Shown here one piece after another: positions 34,151 through 49,405 of a stretch of 64,000 nt of DNA (its first letter is position 1; the number at the start of each line of letters is the position of its first letter). The DNA comes from Piscicola geometra (Eukaryota; Annelida; Clitellata; Hirudinida; Piscicolidae). Under the pieces are notes generated by a model. It had not been told where the DNA came from. It saw only the letters and a list, made by a program, of their open reading frames with translations, and made no database searches. The stretch is taken from contig OX030956.1 in assembly GCA_943735955.1 (NCBI GenBank), positions 4,740,912 to 4,804,911 of the forward strand. Reading direction: 5' to 3'. The position numbers were made by a program, and so were the translations under genes.

Positions 34151-37100
34151 ATCCGTTGCGTAATCATCTAAATGGATTGCCACAATGTACCATGTAGATG
34201 TAGACAAACACATATTCAAATGTTTGTGTGTTTGTGTGAAATGTGTGTATGTTTGTGTATATGTATTTGTCTACATAGACACAATCAAACACACACGCAC
34301 ACACACAAACAGACACACACAAACAAACGTACACAAGCATTAGTGATTCATAAAGACCTGCTATGCTTCAACGAACAAGCTGAATCATCCGCTGGTGATA
34401 ATGATCTTTCATGATAATCACGGTGATGATGAGGATTAAGATGAAGGTGATGATGAAGAGAATGGAAAGGTAAAGATGGTGTTGATGATAATGATGATTC
34501 AGATGAGGATGAAAACGAAGATGAAAAATGCAAAAGGCTTTTGAAAAAATGTTGAATAACTGTTCAAGAGAATTCTGGCTGATTCGGAAAATAGGCATTG
34601 AATGCAGAAGAGTAAAATAATAGAAGTAAAAATCAAAAGAATAAGAATAAGACCATGAGGAATTATTTATTTTGTTTGATAACGAAAGAATTAAAGTTTT
34701 AAGCTCCAACAAACACACACACATATATACACCAACAATCACAAGTACACATTCATACACACGCACACACAACTGAAATTCTTTTTATAAACGGTTTGCT
34801 ACGTTCGCATTATCAGTTTAGTTCAGTAAACGCATATAAAAAAAATATAAAAAAATATTTGCATTTGAAAGTCTTCAATAAAGCAAAAAATAAATTATAT
34901 TTCTAGCAATAAAGCTTAAAAAATATTTTAGCTTCCATTCAGGGTGCAAATTCCATGCAATATCCTAGTGGCTGGGTGGCTTCAAAACTAGATTGGCAAT
35001 ATTAAGCCATCAATCTTTCCTTTCAGAGTTTCGCCTTTACACTTTCGGTTATGATTACAGTTATTATCTGTCGTTTATAAGCTGAAAGTTTCAAACGATC
35101 TCTTAACAAGTTTGAAAGTCATGTATTTACAAGTTAGCTTGAGCCTTGCTGCGTGTTTTGACATAAGTTTTCCTAAATAAAAATTTTGCGAATTTGCTTC
35201 TTGGCTAGTATTGATGGGAAGCAAGTATATTATGACAATTGAGCAATGAGGTTTTAAGATCTTCAGAGGCGCCGAAAAGTACATGAAAAAGCAATGAAGA
35301 TCAAAATACTGAATCATTCTAAAGGAATATTTATATTTTACATTTCTTATTCAAATTGTAAATACAAGGAAGTAGCTGTCATGCATATTAGGCATATGCA
35401 CGCTTTGATTTATCTTTTACATTTACTTTATATCTTTCAACTGTCTTTGTATATTTTAAAAATCTTATTAAAACTAGTTTTCCAAAAGTTCTTGAAAAGT
35501 CTTGTGCCTTCAACAGGACTCATGGGAGGTTTGTAGGCGGATGGAGGCAGCAATCAATCAACGAGCGTAACGGGCTCACGATCGAAGACCTCCTGATCAC
35601 TCACACCAATTCACCGATGAACAATTCATTTTCCATGTTCTAGATGCAAAATAATGTCGAATATTGAAGGCAAAAACACACCTTGAGAGATACATTCCGC
35701 AGACAAACAATAAATATTTTCCTCCGAAAGGCGCTTACCACGAGAAATGTTGATAATCAGCATGATAAATACAAAAGCATTAAGGTTGATTTATTCTATT
35801 TATTAATTTATTCACCGGGGTTACAGACGATGCTACGACTCCGTTAATCTCGTATAGTGGTTGTGCCCCCTCTCCATCACAGGAAAGCATCTCTGGGAGA
35901 ATAACTTCATTTTGAAGTTGAGTGTATCAATGAAAAGTACCTAGTTGTAGGTATGAACTTCTAAATGTTATCAATTGAGTTATTTAAAAATTCCAACCAC
36001 ATGCTGCAATTCATCAGTTGGTAACCGTCGTTTCGGTCGCAAAACTTATAAACGAAGTGGCGAATTGTCTTCCCAATTGACCGAATTCTAGTAGCTTATC
36101 CCAGTCACCTTCTGCCATCGAATTCACTAAAAAGACGCTGAAGCAAGCGCTGAAGTAAACGCAACTAACAAAGAATGGAGAGGATTAAGTATTTTGACTG
36201 AATTAGTTATCGCGATAGCAAAGACAAAGATATTCGTTGTTTATGGCGAACTACTTGAGATAGCGCGTCTTGGAGTTGGCTCAAGGCAGGTTGTGGGGTT
36301 AAGTTTGGAAAACAGCGTGAAAAAAAATCCATGGAAAGAAGTTTTGGATTAAAATATCTTGACTTTAGAGACTTGTAAGGGAACAAAGCTTCCAACTAAC
36401 CCACCCAATCCGCTCCATGCACACTGAATCTACTCCATCCCCGTTCCGCTCCCATTCAATCAATTTCCATCCCGGTTCCACCATCCTCAATCTAATGCAG
36501 ATTTTTATATTCTTTGAATGTTTGATGTATTTTCTCAAGACTATCAGCATTTTCTTGAATAGAAAGTTTAATTGAATTTTAAAAACTATTAAAAGAGCAA
36601 ATGTTGTTTTTTATTAATTTGAAAGAAAATGATAAATAATATTTCTATTTACACAAAATGCGAAAATTAGGCAAAAACTCAAAATATATTTTCATCTTGC
36701 TTTTATTTTTAATAAAAAGAAACAATTTGTATGTATTGTTGCCGCGAAATTTCCCATTATATTTCATAAAAATTCCTTTCTTTTTTGGGTGTGAAGATGT
36801 TTCACACACAAAACAATCTAATAGTTTTATTTTTTAACGGCTTAATGCCTATTTTGTAAAGACATGTTACTTAACGAAAAAATTGTTTTATAAAAAAAAA
36901 CCATCAAAACCCTATTAGAAAGATGCTTCTAAAAATAATTATCGTTGCCTTTCCTACTTATGTTTTAACTTCCATTCTGTTTTGTTTATACCTCCCATGT
37001 AAACACTAAGATATTTGAATTTATGGCAATCACAGGGTATTTTGAACAACAAAGTTTCCATTTCTTTGATGTTTTATGCAGTACTTGCTCTTACTTTTTC

Positions 37101-37767
37101 GGCACAAAAAAAGAAACATATGCTTTACTCTGTTTTAATAAGCTTTTTTTTAGAGTTCTAATAATTTGAATTTTTTTTAAATAAAACAAACTTTTCATTA
37201 ATGACCACCAGGTTAATTTATTGAGTAGGCAAGGAGGGGGGTGAAGGAATGTGATAGTAAGGTAAAGAGTGGTTGAGAGTGGGGCTCTATAATATGATTA
37301 AAATGAGGCCAGTGGGGTAATATAGGAGAAGGGGTAATAAAAGGAAAGCGTGTGTTCATAATTGGAAAGGGAAGAAGAAGCAAAACTAATGTGTCACTGT
37401 TCTTTTGCCTGCGGTGGAGACCTACGTTAGGAAAAACATTTTGCCAAGGTGTAATTTGAAAATACTTGTTTATTTCGCACAAATTATTATTATTACTGTT
37501 ATTATTATTATTATCATTGCATTAAAAAAAATTATTATTACTAATAGTTGATAACAATAATGAGAATTATAATTATATAATAATAATAAATATTATTATT
37601 ATAGTTTTATCATTTATAATATGTTTTTAGCATTATGAAGCAACTTCAAAACTATCTAATTAAGGGGATTTCTTTTGAAAATTGTCTCATGCCACACCAC
37701 GTAATGAATGATTTTTTTTATAATTACGAAATTGGAGGAAATAGCATTGTATTCTTGAGCGAGAAGA

Positions 37768-37830
37768 GGTAGCTCATCTGGGTAGGTAATACATTCATGG
37801 CATTCGTTGTCGCCATTATAGGGAGATCCC
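37768..37830 (+). other. tRNA A-box-like remnant
   Basis: GGTAGCTCATCTGGGTAGG resembles the D-arm/A-box of a tRNA; the expected B-box position holds only AGGGAGATCCC. Probably a decayed tRNA-derived repeat or chance. Confidence 0.25.
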
Positions 37831-38954
37831 AAAAATTAGCTTTTTTGTAAATGTATACAATTATTATTTACAGTTTTTTTTCTTTATTAATAGTTTTTCT
37901 CTTCTTAAAAGTGAGATTGAAAGTTATAAAATATTTGAAAAATTATTTATAAAAAAACATTTTTCGTTTATTTATCGAAAAATATGCTTTTTTGGAAAAC
38001 TCCTATACTAAACGCACAAACCCTATAAGATATTTATGAATTTTTTCAGCAGATTAAAATACTCAAAACAAACTCTAGAGTCATTCTCACCTACTCGAAA
38101 ACAAACAGCATGAAGCATGAAAGGTGTGTGGAGACTTCAAATACTCAAAAATATGAATACAATTTGAAATTAAAGTGGCTCAAAGCTCTGGTAATAGAAT
38201 TCTTAATGAATTTGTGTGGCAGTTATAAGATCTTTATATTAAATGTTGTATGGAAAGTTTTTTTAAACACGATTTTTCAATAATCTTCCAAATCGATGGC
38301 GTGAATAATCCACCAGGCCATAATTACGTTGACACCTTTCTAAGTGGCTTCGGAATTCGGAAATTCTTTTTATTACTTTCTTTTTTGAGTTATAAACCTG
38401 AGTTCGCGCTTATTCAGAAAAATAAAAAACTCTTTCCAATTAAAATTTTAGAATTTTACTCGAAAATCATGGACTTTGAAAAGCTCTCTTAGGAAAAATC
38501 ATTTCTAGCTCAACTCAATTATGAGTAGCGACGAATAGGCAGCATTCATTCATATTGAAAATGTTTGCAAGTGCTCGAACGTTTTTGAGAGTCTAAGGCA
38601 AACAGCCTATCCCTCAAGAAAGCTCCATAAAGCATGAAAATATTTTAAAAACCGAAATAAAAGTTAGTGGGGCATGATGCGCTTGATGGAGATATCAGCG
38701 CTGATTATGAAAGATATCATGTCGTTATTTTCCATTAAAAGGGCAAATAATTGCGTTATCTAGTCAGGAGAAATGTACGTTGTTAAGCAACGGTTTGGGT
38801 TAATGGTATTTCAGTTATGTCCAGTTAGTATCAATCCTGTATATATTTCGTGTTCCAAATGTTTTAAACCATATTCAAGTTAAAGTTATTAAATTTTTTT
38901 CGTTCTTGATTCGTTTCATCATCAAATTTTTCTGTGTACCTTTTATCAAATAAA

Positions 38955-39110
38955 ACAAAAATATATATTATAGAATATATATCGAAATATATATATATTT
39001 CTGAATATCTATCTATATATATTTCTAAATATCTATATAGATATATCGAAATATACATATATATTTCTAAATATCTATCTATATATATTTATTTATATTC
39101 ACCATATGTA
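38955..39110. repeat. AT tract with tandem and palindromic TATC/GATA units
   Basis: TATATATTTCTAAATATCTA and close variants occur about four times (near 38990, 39018, 39058, 39085), together with ATATATCGAAATATA twice. ATATCTATATAGATAT is a perfect 16-base palindrome. Low-complexity, cruciform-prone. Confidence 0.8.
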
Positions 39111-42100
39111 TTGTTAAGTATATAGGGGTGTGTGTGTGTGTGTGATGGGCAGAAGATAAGATGAAGTCACAAGAAGTTGCTGTTCTGAGTTCTCCTTGCA
39201 GTTCTGTTATAATCAAATTATTATCATAAGTCATAAATAACATTGAAAATACTTTTGATAAAATTTTCTTGTTTTTTACATCAAATGTAAGTTTGTTTCT
39301 TAAGCAAGTTTATGAGTTTGCTGTCAAATATTTACGTGAAGTTCTAAATATAAGAGCATTAAAACTCAATCAGCACAAACTGATTCCCACTACTGCTTAA
39401 ATAATGACTCACCATAAACACAAAGAGTAATATAAGCAGTTGGACATCTTCTTTATTCAACATCCTAAAACTTCTGTCACTGAAAAGCTTTCAATCCGTC
39501 AATCCAACGCTGTTCTGCCGAAAACCCAGCACCCTTCACTTCGCATCAATTCAAGCAAAAAACAAGCATAAAGTCTGCAATCATTCTCACCATCATTTGT
39601 CTTCTCTACCTCATCACCACGACCTCGTTCCAGCCAAAAAGAATTTTAAGGTATTTTTAAGTGAGTGAAACTACCTTTAAAAAAGCGTTATCGACGCATC
39701 TGTGTAGCATTATGGAATAACTCTTTTTCAGTAATTTTTATTCAAGTTTTAGCGGTTATGAATCTGCTGCGGAAATATGCTTTGACTATTAAAAGGGCAT
39801 TCGAATGTTGAAATGAAGATTCGAGCCATGGACCACAGTATAACAAATAATAAATTTAATTTAAATTGGTTTTGCATTTTTAACGATTCAATTTTTGTTG
39901 TTGCTAATAAAATGGATTCGTAGGTTTTGAAAGTTCTTGCCAATCGTATCATTTTCATCTGTTTACATTCTAGCTAGGTTTTTATAAAAATGTCATTGAA
40001 AACGCGTGAAAAAATATGTCGCTCAGCTTTATAAAATATTTTCGCAATTTTTAAACCCTTTATTACAGGATCGGCTTTTATAATATTACTTTTAAATACA
40101 ACGAAAAAAAATTTATACAATTATTAAATACATAAAGGGGAAAATTGTCTAGGATCAACTGTAGATACATAAAGTAAAAATATTTTTTGTAATCTGACTT
40201 AGTAACAAGGCAAGAGATGCGCCGCACAAAAAGTGTATTGAACAAACAAGCAAGAACATCTCTAGAGCGCATACATCTAACCTCATTTGCCTCATCCGTC
40301 TGTATTAGTGTATATTTTTGTATGTGTGTGTGTTTTTTTTTTGCGTGCGAGATTGTTTTTATGTATATAACTCGGATTTTTATGATTCCATTTTTATTCC
40401 AAATCATGTTTTTCCTATTTTTCGGTTTGAATGCGATTAATGTTTCTTGAATGCGTGTCTAAATCTATGTACTTGCAATGGTGTTTGAAAAGGAATCAAT
40501 ATTCACTGGCAAATGTTTTCAGAAGTAACATGGTTTTTGGGATTCTCTTTAGGCGGAAAGAATGGAGGGGAATAAAACTGCTAGAGAAAAGTCACTAAAA
40601 AGAGGTACTTTATTGGAGAATAATTTGTCGTCCCTGCCTTAGGGATTTTATTTGTATTTTATTTCAAATTCATGGATTATTGCGTGGGAAGTCATCTCAA
40701 CAAAGCACTCCAAATCTGCTCGCAAAGTTGATGAATGAGTGATTCATCAGAGGCCTTGCAACACATGCCAGGTACGGAGTTGTACCTAGTAATAAACATT
40801 ATTATGAATAGACGCTTGGCTTACTACTAGATAAATAGAAAAGATGTAACAAGTTGATGACTTTAAAATAAAGTTAACTAATCAATGCCTGAGTTAATTG
40901 CCTTGTCGGTAAAACTTTAAACGTGCCTCGTGTTTTTTTTAGTTTCTAGTTCTTTTTGTCTTTTTTCAAATTAAAATTTAAGCTTTCCGACCCCAATCTA
41001 GGCGTGTTGCAATTTAAAATTAAAATCTTTTAATTTTTTTTTCAAGAGTTTTTGCTCAAAAAAGAAAATTTTTCAAGTTTTCTTAGTCTACTTCCATTTT
41101 TGAAAATGTCTCATTAAATTCTAAATTCAAATAAAATTTTTAAATGTTCGAAGGTTTCTTTTAAAATGACCTATTTTAGTATAAGAAGAATTCAAAGTTT
41201 CATCTTTAAAAAGTTTCTGGGTAACAATTAAGGGTCTACTCATCAGCACACATCAATCAAGTGCGTTCTCGAAAAGCACCTGTGCTGAAAAATCTATCAA
41301 GCGATTGATGTATGGATTTTTATTTGTAACACAATAAAGCGTTTATCAAGGCTGAACATAATTTATGAATTTAATCAATTTTTAGTATGTTTTATGCTTA
41401 TTATAATTTGTCTAAACATTTAAAATACCTGCGTTTTTATGCCTGCATAGAACCGTTGCTTGAAAATACTGAAAAACACAATATCCTACTTTGCGATTTG
41501 TTTTTTCAATGTATTAAATGAAATCGTACAAAATATATAAAAGCGCATTCTAAGATTTTACCATTTTAAATTAGTTTTTACTTTTTTTAAATCTACTATA
41601 TTTAAAAGCTTTGTCTCTAATGCACAAAAATCTCCGTGGAAAGATGAAATTAAATTTAAATAAAAATATTTTTCCATATCTTTTAAAAAATGCAGGGTTT
41701 TTTCATCAAATTTTTGCTTATTAAGTATATAATATAAGTATAAATATTTCAGAAAATTTATTTTAATTAATTATTTAACAATATCATCACTATTGACATC
41801 AAATCTTCATTATTAAACTATTAAAAAAATATTTAATGTCCTTATTAGTTGTTCAACAGATTGTTTTGTTTGGCTTAACACTCTTCACATCCTGCTTATT
41901 GTATTTGGAAACAAATATCCTATAGCGTTGAACACAAGTGAATTCAATATGGGAAAAAATATATGGATTTAAAAAGGGGTTAACCTTAAAACTTATAGAT
42001 TTCTATAAGATATATCCTTTGAAGATCCTTACCCACGTACATTGGAACTATTCAAACTATGAAATTACAACGTTCACTCATTAGAACCATCAAAAGCACT

Positions 42101-43084
42101 CATTCCATCAAACCCCATGCAAAAATACCAGAGCAATAATGGCCTCCCTGATCAAAATAACGATGATCAATTCGAACAAACGACCCTTAAACAACGACCG
42201 GCATACATTTAAAAGGAAAACATTTATATCGTACCCTTGAAAAAAATTATAAATTATAAAACACAATTATACATACGTTCATTAACGTACGCTATTAAAC
42301 GCATTAACACATATTAACACACATTATTAAACACACTTGCACATTCAAACACACATGTCCAAACAAATAGAAACAGCAGGTGTTGCATCAGCCTACGAGA
42401 CAAGTAGTTATAGATGGATGATGGAGGGTGGGGGGGCCTTGCCACTGTAGTTTCTGCGGTGGCAGACTGATTACAGGACGCCTTTGATGTTACTGCTTGC
42501 AATAACAACAGCAATCGACACACTCACGATGAGTAAGCGTGTTTGCGTAATGCAGTGAGTGCAACGAGGCTGTTTGCGAGGATGTTATAAGGGAAAGCAA
42601 AAAACAAGATGAAGCGACAATAAAATTGTTTTTTAAAACCAAACTAAGCTGGAAAACAAATTATTACAACATCTTTGGTTTTTCAATTTAAAGTTATGAA
42701 AAATGAGCCTGAATAAGATAAATAATTTTTTTTGCAATTAACCTTTCCCACAAACACTTGCTCACACCTTCTCGATCTGGTGTTGAACTATCATGAGACA
42801 TTTATCATGAACTATCTCCCCGACTACAATCAAAAGGAGATTGACTTTTAACCCTTTAATTGTATTCATGCCATGGTATATGTTTGTTCTCGTGTATGTA
42901 TTTGTGTATTCACACGTATTTGTGTTCTTTAAATAAAAAATAATTTTTCTTGAATTGGAAAATTCAACAAATATTATGATTAATACATATTGATGAGATA
43001 CTGGAAATCTAAAACCCAGACGACGAGCGAGAAAATTGGATTTTAATTAGAAATAGAAAAATTTCTCGAGAAGTTTTCTGACAA

Positions 43085-43170
43085 TGAAATAATCAGCGTA
43101 ATGGGATTGAACCTCGTCTGTCACTTTGAATCCTGGTTTTTGAGTGACTGTGCATTTCAGGCACTGCCAA
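43085..43170 (-). other. B-box-like element (possible tRNA-derived remnant)
   Basis: On the minus strand GGTTCAATCCC (43113-43103) fits the polymerase III B-box consensus exactly. The upstream TTGGCAGTGCC is a weak A-box at a spacing a little longer than in a normal tRNA. No tRNA fold was found. Confidence 0.25.
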
Positions 43171-46017
43171 GAGACGCCAAGAATAGGAATAAATTATTGT
43201 CGAGAAACCTGTGGACTCGATAAAGCCTTTCGTGTCCATTAAATCCGTTCGAGACAATGTATTTCGAGTACAATGGGGATTATTTGGGGTGTTACGTAAA
43301 ATATTTTTGAAGTTATTGTGAAAAGTTTCTAATATTAAAAACATTTTAGCGTTCACAAGCATAATGATAAATCATAGACAACTTTAAAGAGTATTACCAA
43401 ATTAACAAAATTGAATGTGAATGTTTCAGGCATTCTAAAATTTAACGATTTTTACATCCGAATAAAATAATAAAAAACATTTGGCTTTCACGTTGATGCC
43501 AAAAATCGGAATCTAAAAGGCATTTGATCCAACGCCTCAACATCCAAGGTTGGATTATTCGTTCTAAGTTCGTGTGCAGTGATGTGCAAACATATATTAC
43601 AGTTACGCAAAAATAATAACACTGGCAGGGGTGGACTGGAGGGCTGGTCAATTTGCAATTACTGCTAATTATACCCTGGGGACTTGATTCAACATAGGTG
43701 TCTGTCTCTATGTTGGTCTTTATTTGCTTTCTTTTGTCAGCTTGTGAGTTTTTTGAAAATTATGTTTTTTAGATTTATTTGATTCTTTCTTCAGACTCTT
43801 TGAGGAGCCGTTCAGCTGTTTGTTTTCAAGTTTTTATGAGTGGTTTCTCTGAAGATTCTAGCCTTAAAGCATGAAAATAACAAACACTGCAGAGGCTTTA
43901 ACAACCAAATTAATTGAAATAATTCCTTGTTTTGAACCTCTCAAAATTTACTCTACTTTATATCAAACAACTCTGTATGAAGAATCCACTGAAAGGGATA
44001 GAATACCAGCTACATCGGAAAGCTGAGTTGTTATACGTGTCCATCAATATGAATTGCCATGTGGCAGTTCAAATTAACAAATCTTATTTTGATTTATAGC
44101 TCTCAAAGTTTCTCAAGTGTTATAATATTCATACTTTGATTAACAACCTAAAAATTTTAATTAAAACAATTACAGTATGTTTTTATTCATGAAAATTTCA
44201 TAAGTTTTTAAAAGTTGTTGAAAGTTTTTTTCCATAAAAGTTCTATTGAAAAAAGTTTGAAATTAAAAAATAAATCAGCTTAATTTGTCTAGAAAGATAA
44301 AAAAGCATTTTTGACAAAAAATAATTTTTTTTTCTATGAAATATAAAGCAAATAAAAGACTATAACTAGGCAATAACAAAGACTAATGGACAACCATGTC
44401 TATAATTAAATTGTCTGCCTATTCTCATTTTAGATAATTGTTTTTTAAAATTTAAAAATGATAAAATAATAAAATATGATAAAAATACTGAAAATAATAA
44501 TCATAAACTACTTTAAAAATTATTAAAATACGAAAAAATGAGAATCTAAAAACATTAATAAAGGTTATAAAAATGTCTGTCCTATAAAAAGATAAAAGCC
44601 TTTTTGCAATCAGAACAAGCTTTAGAAATGGTTTAATCAATCACTCAAGCAGTCCACAAGAGACGGTCTCAAATGGGGTTAGACGTAATGGATCGGTGGG
44701 AAGTTTTGTCATGAGAACCACGGGAAGTTTGAGGTTTACGTACGAATATCATTCACGCTTGTAAGCCTGCAAAGGTTATGCGATGCATTGAACTCAAGAT
44801 GGAGCTTTACAGTAAGACATGTATATGACAACTAGCTAATGAGGAAAATTCTTATTTCGTAATTCAACTTTTTTCTGTATTAAAAACTTTGTTGCATGTT
44901 TAAAAATAGACGAACGTGTGTAGTGGAGACCAGAAGTAAGGGTTGATAGACTGCTGTATCTTGTGAATAATGAAAGATCTGACGGCTACTAATGCAGCGA
45001 TGATGAATGGCCATTGACATGCTTAGGCAGTTCTTGCCTGACGTGATTTCAGCTACGATGTTTCGTCTTTTTAATGGAGTTGTTACTTTCCTTTTTAACA
45101 AAATAAAAATGAGAAAGACCAGTATAGTGTAAGACTGAACCAAAACTTCAACACTTTCTAAAGAACTTCTCGAAATGTCTTGATCCCTCCAGAAAGATAG
45201 TTTAATTAAACTTGTATTGCAGTCACTCGCTCACTCACCACGTCTCAAGCCACAACAAAATAGATTTATGGCTCTAAATGAGAAGGAAGTTGCTTTCTAG
45301 AATTACTATTTTAATGGAAAAATCTATTTAGAAAAAGTATTTTTCAAATGTACTAGATATTTTGCTTGATTAGAATTAAATTTTAATGAATGTATGTGAA
45401 AACCTAAAAAGAGAAATTGAATAAAAAACTCAAGTAAGTGAACTTTTTGAAATTTTAAAATAAGTTTTATGTCTTTACAATAAAAAGTCTTTTAGTGATT
45501 TTATGCCATTTAAATGTTTTAAAAAAAATCATATACCTCATGCAAATAATGCAAACTGACTAAATTATTGTGCTTGTGGGTGAACTTTTTCAGCAATAAT
45601 GATAATTTTTATTTATTTATTATTTTATATACAATTCGATCTTACTTTGAAATTGAAATTGTAAAGAAATTAGTTTTTAACTAATGCACATATGTCGAAA
45701 AAATTCATTTTTAAAACACAATATCTTGTCGTTATCGTTTTTAAATAAAATATTTTCACAAAATGAGTTTTATTCATAAAAGTTGAGTTTTTTTTATTAA
45801 AACAAATTTTCTAACTATTGTAAATGGTATAGCAGAAAAATAACACGGGTGTAGGGGATGGGAAGAAGGAAGAAAGAATGAGTTTTCAAGATTTATTTGG
45901 TTACCCTACTTCCCACAAAGCGGAGTTCTTTTGAAACTTAAGTGCCTTGAATCGTTAAGACAAACCACTGCTCATCCCACACGTCCGCTATTGTGCTTCT
46001 ATTGGCGAATGGACCAG

Positions 46018-46348
<331 letters not shown>

Positions 46349-46504
46349 ATTTGTGTTTGAGTTTAAAATTTTATGTGTTTTATTGTGCACATATAAAATC
46401 TTACTAACATGTGTAGTTTTGTTTACATGTGCGTATAATTGTGTCTGAATAGGGCTGTAATGTGTTTGTAACTGTGTGTATGTTACAAATCCACTCTTCA
46501 CAAC

Positions 46505-46590
46505 TACAATCTGCTGCACAGTGTGCACACATCAGTTCAGTATCGAACCATCGATTGGTAATGTCTCTCAGCAAACCTAGCTGAGGGATT
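46505..46590 (-). other. tRNA-promoter-like remnant (possible SINE)
   Basis: On the minus strand, CAGCTAGGTTTGCTGAGAG is followed 20 bases later by GATGGTTCGATACTG, in which GGTTCGATACT nearly matches the B box. The GATGGTTCGATAC wording is typical of tRNA-derived SINE heads in invertebrates. Confidence 0.35.
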
Positions 46591-49303
46591 AGTAATCATC
46601 CATAAGAATACGCTTAAAACAACGAACGGAATAAACGACCAATAGTGACTCAAGTTTACTCTTTAGCAAAGCATTGACAATTCTTGATCAGAAAAATGAG
46701 TTTTTAATTTCAAAAAGATAATTTAATTTGATGAAAAAATAAAATCGAATATTTATTAGAGGGTAGTTTAGGTATGAACTTTTTAGTGAAAAAATGTTTC
46801 AAAAGGCATTTTAAAAACAAAGTTAAACCAAGTAACTACCTTGTAACCTATCCCCAAGAGAAGGATGGAACGGTCTACTCCAAGTAGATCTGATTCTGTG
46901 TGCAGTTGAGACTAGGTGTATATGAGATAGAAATGGTACCTTGCAAGATCCGCTTTCAAAGATGAAAAATAGTTTTTTAAAGAATTTTTTAATGGTTTAA
47001 TAATTATTCATTGGATTCTTCATCAAAAGTAGCATTTTAGTGCTGCAACAAGCCATTTCTTTTTTTCCCGTTTTTGCATTTGTCTTTAATTCTCTATTGA
47101 CACTTGCCATTCATCACACTCCACAGCTTTTCTCGTTCTCTCATATTCATACACAGCAATTTTTTTGCAGATTACTTTTTTCTTTCTTCTCCAACTTCTT
47201 TTCATCTTCCGTGCTTTTTTAAAAAACCAATGCGTCAACGGTTCTATGACTTGGAAAATAAATATTCTTACTTTTCAGTAATATTTCTTCTTTTAAAATC
47301 GTGTGTTCAAGCCATCTCACAGAACGTGATGTTTCTTTGGCACTTGCTTTCTATTAAAACTTTGGAAAGAAATAACTTTTCAAACACTTTTTAATTGAGT
47401 TTTTTTAATAAAAAAATTAAACTATTTTTGGTGATTAAAATCTTTAAAAATCAACATTAAAGATTTTTTTCTAAAACTGAAAAGTTTCTTAAATAGACGT
47501 AAAAACAGTGAAATGTCGTCTTAATAAAATGTATTTACAATTCTAATGAACATTAATTTATCACTGAGAATCTTAAAGAACTGTTTCACTTTTTACTTTT
47601 TTTCACTTGATTGATAGCTTTCTTCCGACCAGTGATCCACAGAGCAATGCATTGTTAAAGGCTTGTTAAACACGACTTGAGCATTAACTGGAATATATTA
47701 GTCAAGTATTCGTATCAAATTCTATACTTTAAAAGTTTTTTGATTAAATTTTTTATATTTTCAAGTTTTAACAGTAAATCTTTTTTTTTTTAAATATTAA
47801 AAAATAACGTATAAAGTTTTTTTAATATATAATTTATCTTTTTATTTAGGTCTCAGCAATTTGTGAAAAAAATTTACCAAATAACTGGACTGATGCTTCC
47901 ATCAGTGTTGATTTGATCATTAATTTCATGGAGTAGCTCATTTATAAAAAGATGTTAGAGTAATGGAAAAACATAAACACGCAAATTAACGTAAAGAAAT
48001 AAAAACCCAAAAACACACAAGAATAAATGTATACACAACAGCCAGAAACAAAAACACAAACTCATATAAAAAACATAATAACTCATACACATATAACTAC
48101 ACATTCAAAAACATAAAGAAAAAAACAAAGAGGTCATTTACAATTTTCGCTAATAAAGATATCAATGTAAAGGTAAACATTGGCAATGTGGAAGGGAGAT
48201 AACATTACAGCAACGAAAATAAAATAAAAAGCGGGCTACCAGGGAAGAATGCGAGAATTTCCATTTAGTAATGATTCAGTAAAACTCGACATTTAAAAAA
48301 CATTTACTGTTTTAATTCCAACCGAATATCTTTTTCACAGCCATCCACTCATTTAATTTCTACCGCCTGGATTCTTCTCAAACCTTCATTACTGAACAGA
48401 AACAAAATTTTCCGTTTTTTCTGTTTGTGGTATTTAAAACCATAAAAGTTTTTCTTTTTGCTTTCAACAATCCCCATCAAAAGTCGGGTTGAGCGACGGG
48501 GTTAAAGGGAAATGCTCATTTTATAAATATTGAAGGAAATTTGAAATGTATACCTTAAAATATCAAAATCTTTAGAAAATTCTGAGTAATTATTTTTTCA
48601 AGTTTCCGAAAACAGAGGTATTATTTCAAGGAATGGTCTCCATAGACATTCGAGTTATTAAATAGACTGTTGAACACATTTTCGAAATAAAAGCTTAAAT
48701 AAATTTTTTAAAAAGAAAAATTGATAGTGCTCTGAAAGTATGTATATCCAACGAGTCTGGAAGGTTACAGTAGTTTTAGTTTTATTTTTAGGAAAAAGGC
48801 ATGTCTTACTCAAATTGTAATTCAAATTTTAAATTGCAGGTTTATGTTTTCCCCTCTTGAACCTTCAAGACTTGTTTATATTTTTGATCAATGTCAACAA
48901 CAATAAAAGATAATTTTGAATATCAAGTTTTATTTTTTGTTGAAGTTTACCATCGATTTTTCAAAGAGCTCATACAGCATATATACAGAGCGATATCTCT
49001 AGGATCTGAAGGCCAGAACATTAGAGCAAAGTTTTAAAGTAAAAATAATTTTTTCTAAAGACAGTATAACAAGAAAACTGAAATTAGATTTCAAAATGAA
49101 AGTTTATCTACTTAAGAGTGTCTGTTCGAGATTTAAAAAGTAAATGTGTTGTCAAAATTAATTTTATAACAAAATATAAAAAATTCCAAAATGATAAGAA
49201 ATTTTAAATTGCAGTTTGATAAATCGAATTTATTATTTCATATTTTTAACTACCAGTATAAAAATTTAAATCAATAATCTCATAAATTATATTTTTTCAA
49301 CAT

Positions 49304-49405
49304 TAATTACTGTAAATAATTCATATAAAAATATGTTTAATTACAGTAAATAAATTATATAAAAATATGTTTAATTACAGTAAATAATTCATATAAAAAA
49401 TGTTT
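49304..49405. repeat. ~36-bp tandem repeat, three copies
   Basis: AATTACAGTAAATAATTCAT then ATAAAAATATGTTT is repeated three times, the middle copy with AAATTATAT replacing AATTCATAT. AT-rich. Confidence 0.9.

Larger units (their letters stand above)
32641..46017. other. AT-rich region without recognised genes
   Basis: Contains imperfect (GAT)n at 33820-33910 and 34420-34510, GT/CA-rich patches at 34200-34335, an ATATATCTATCT palindromic AT tract at 38955-39110, and tRNA-like motifs near 34.1, 37.78 and 43.1 kb. Several open frames of 60-110 codons exist but none shows family motifs or coding-type third-base bias. Confidence 0.5.
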
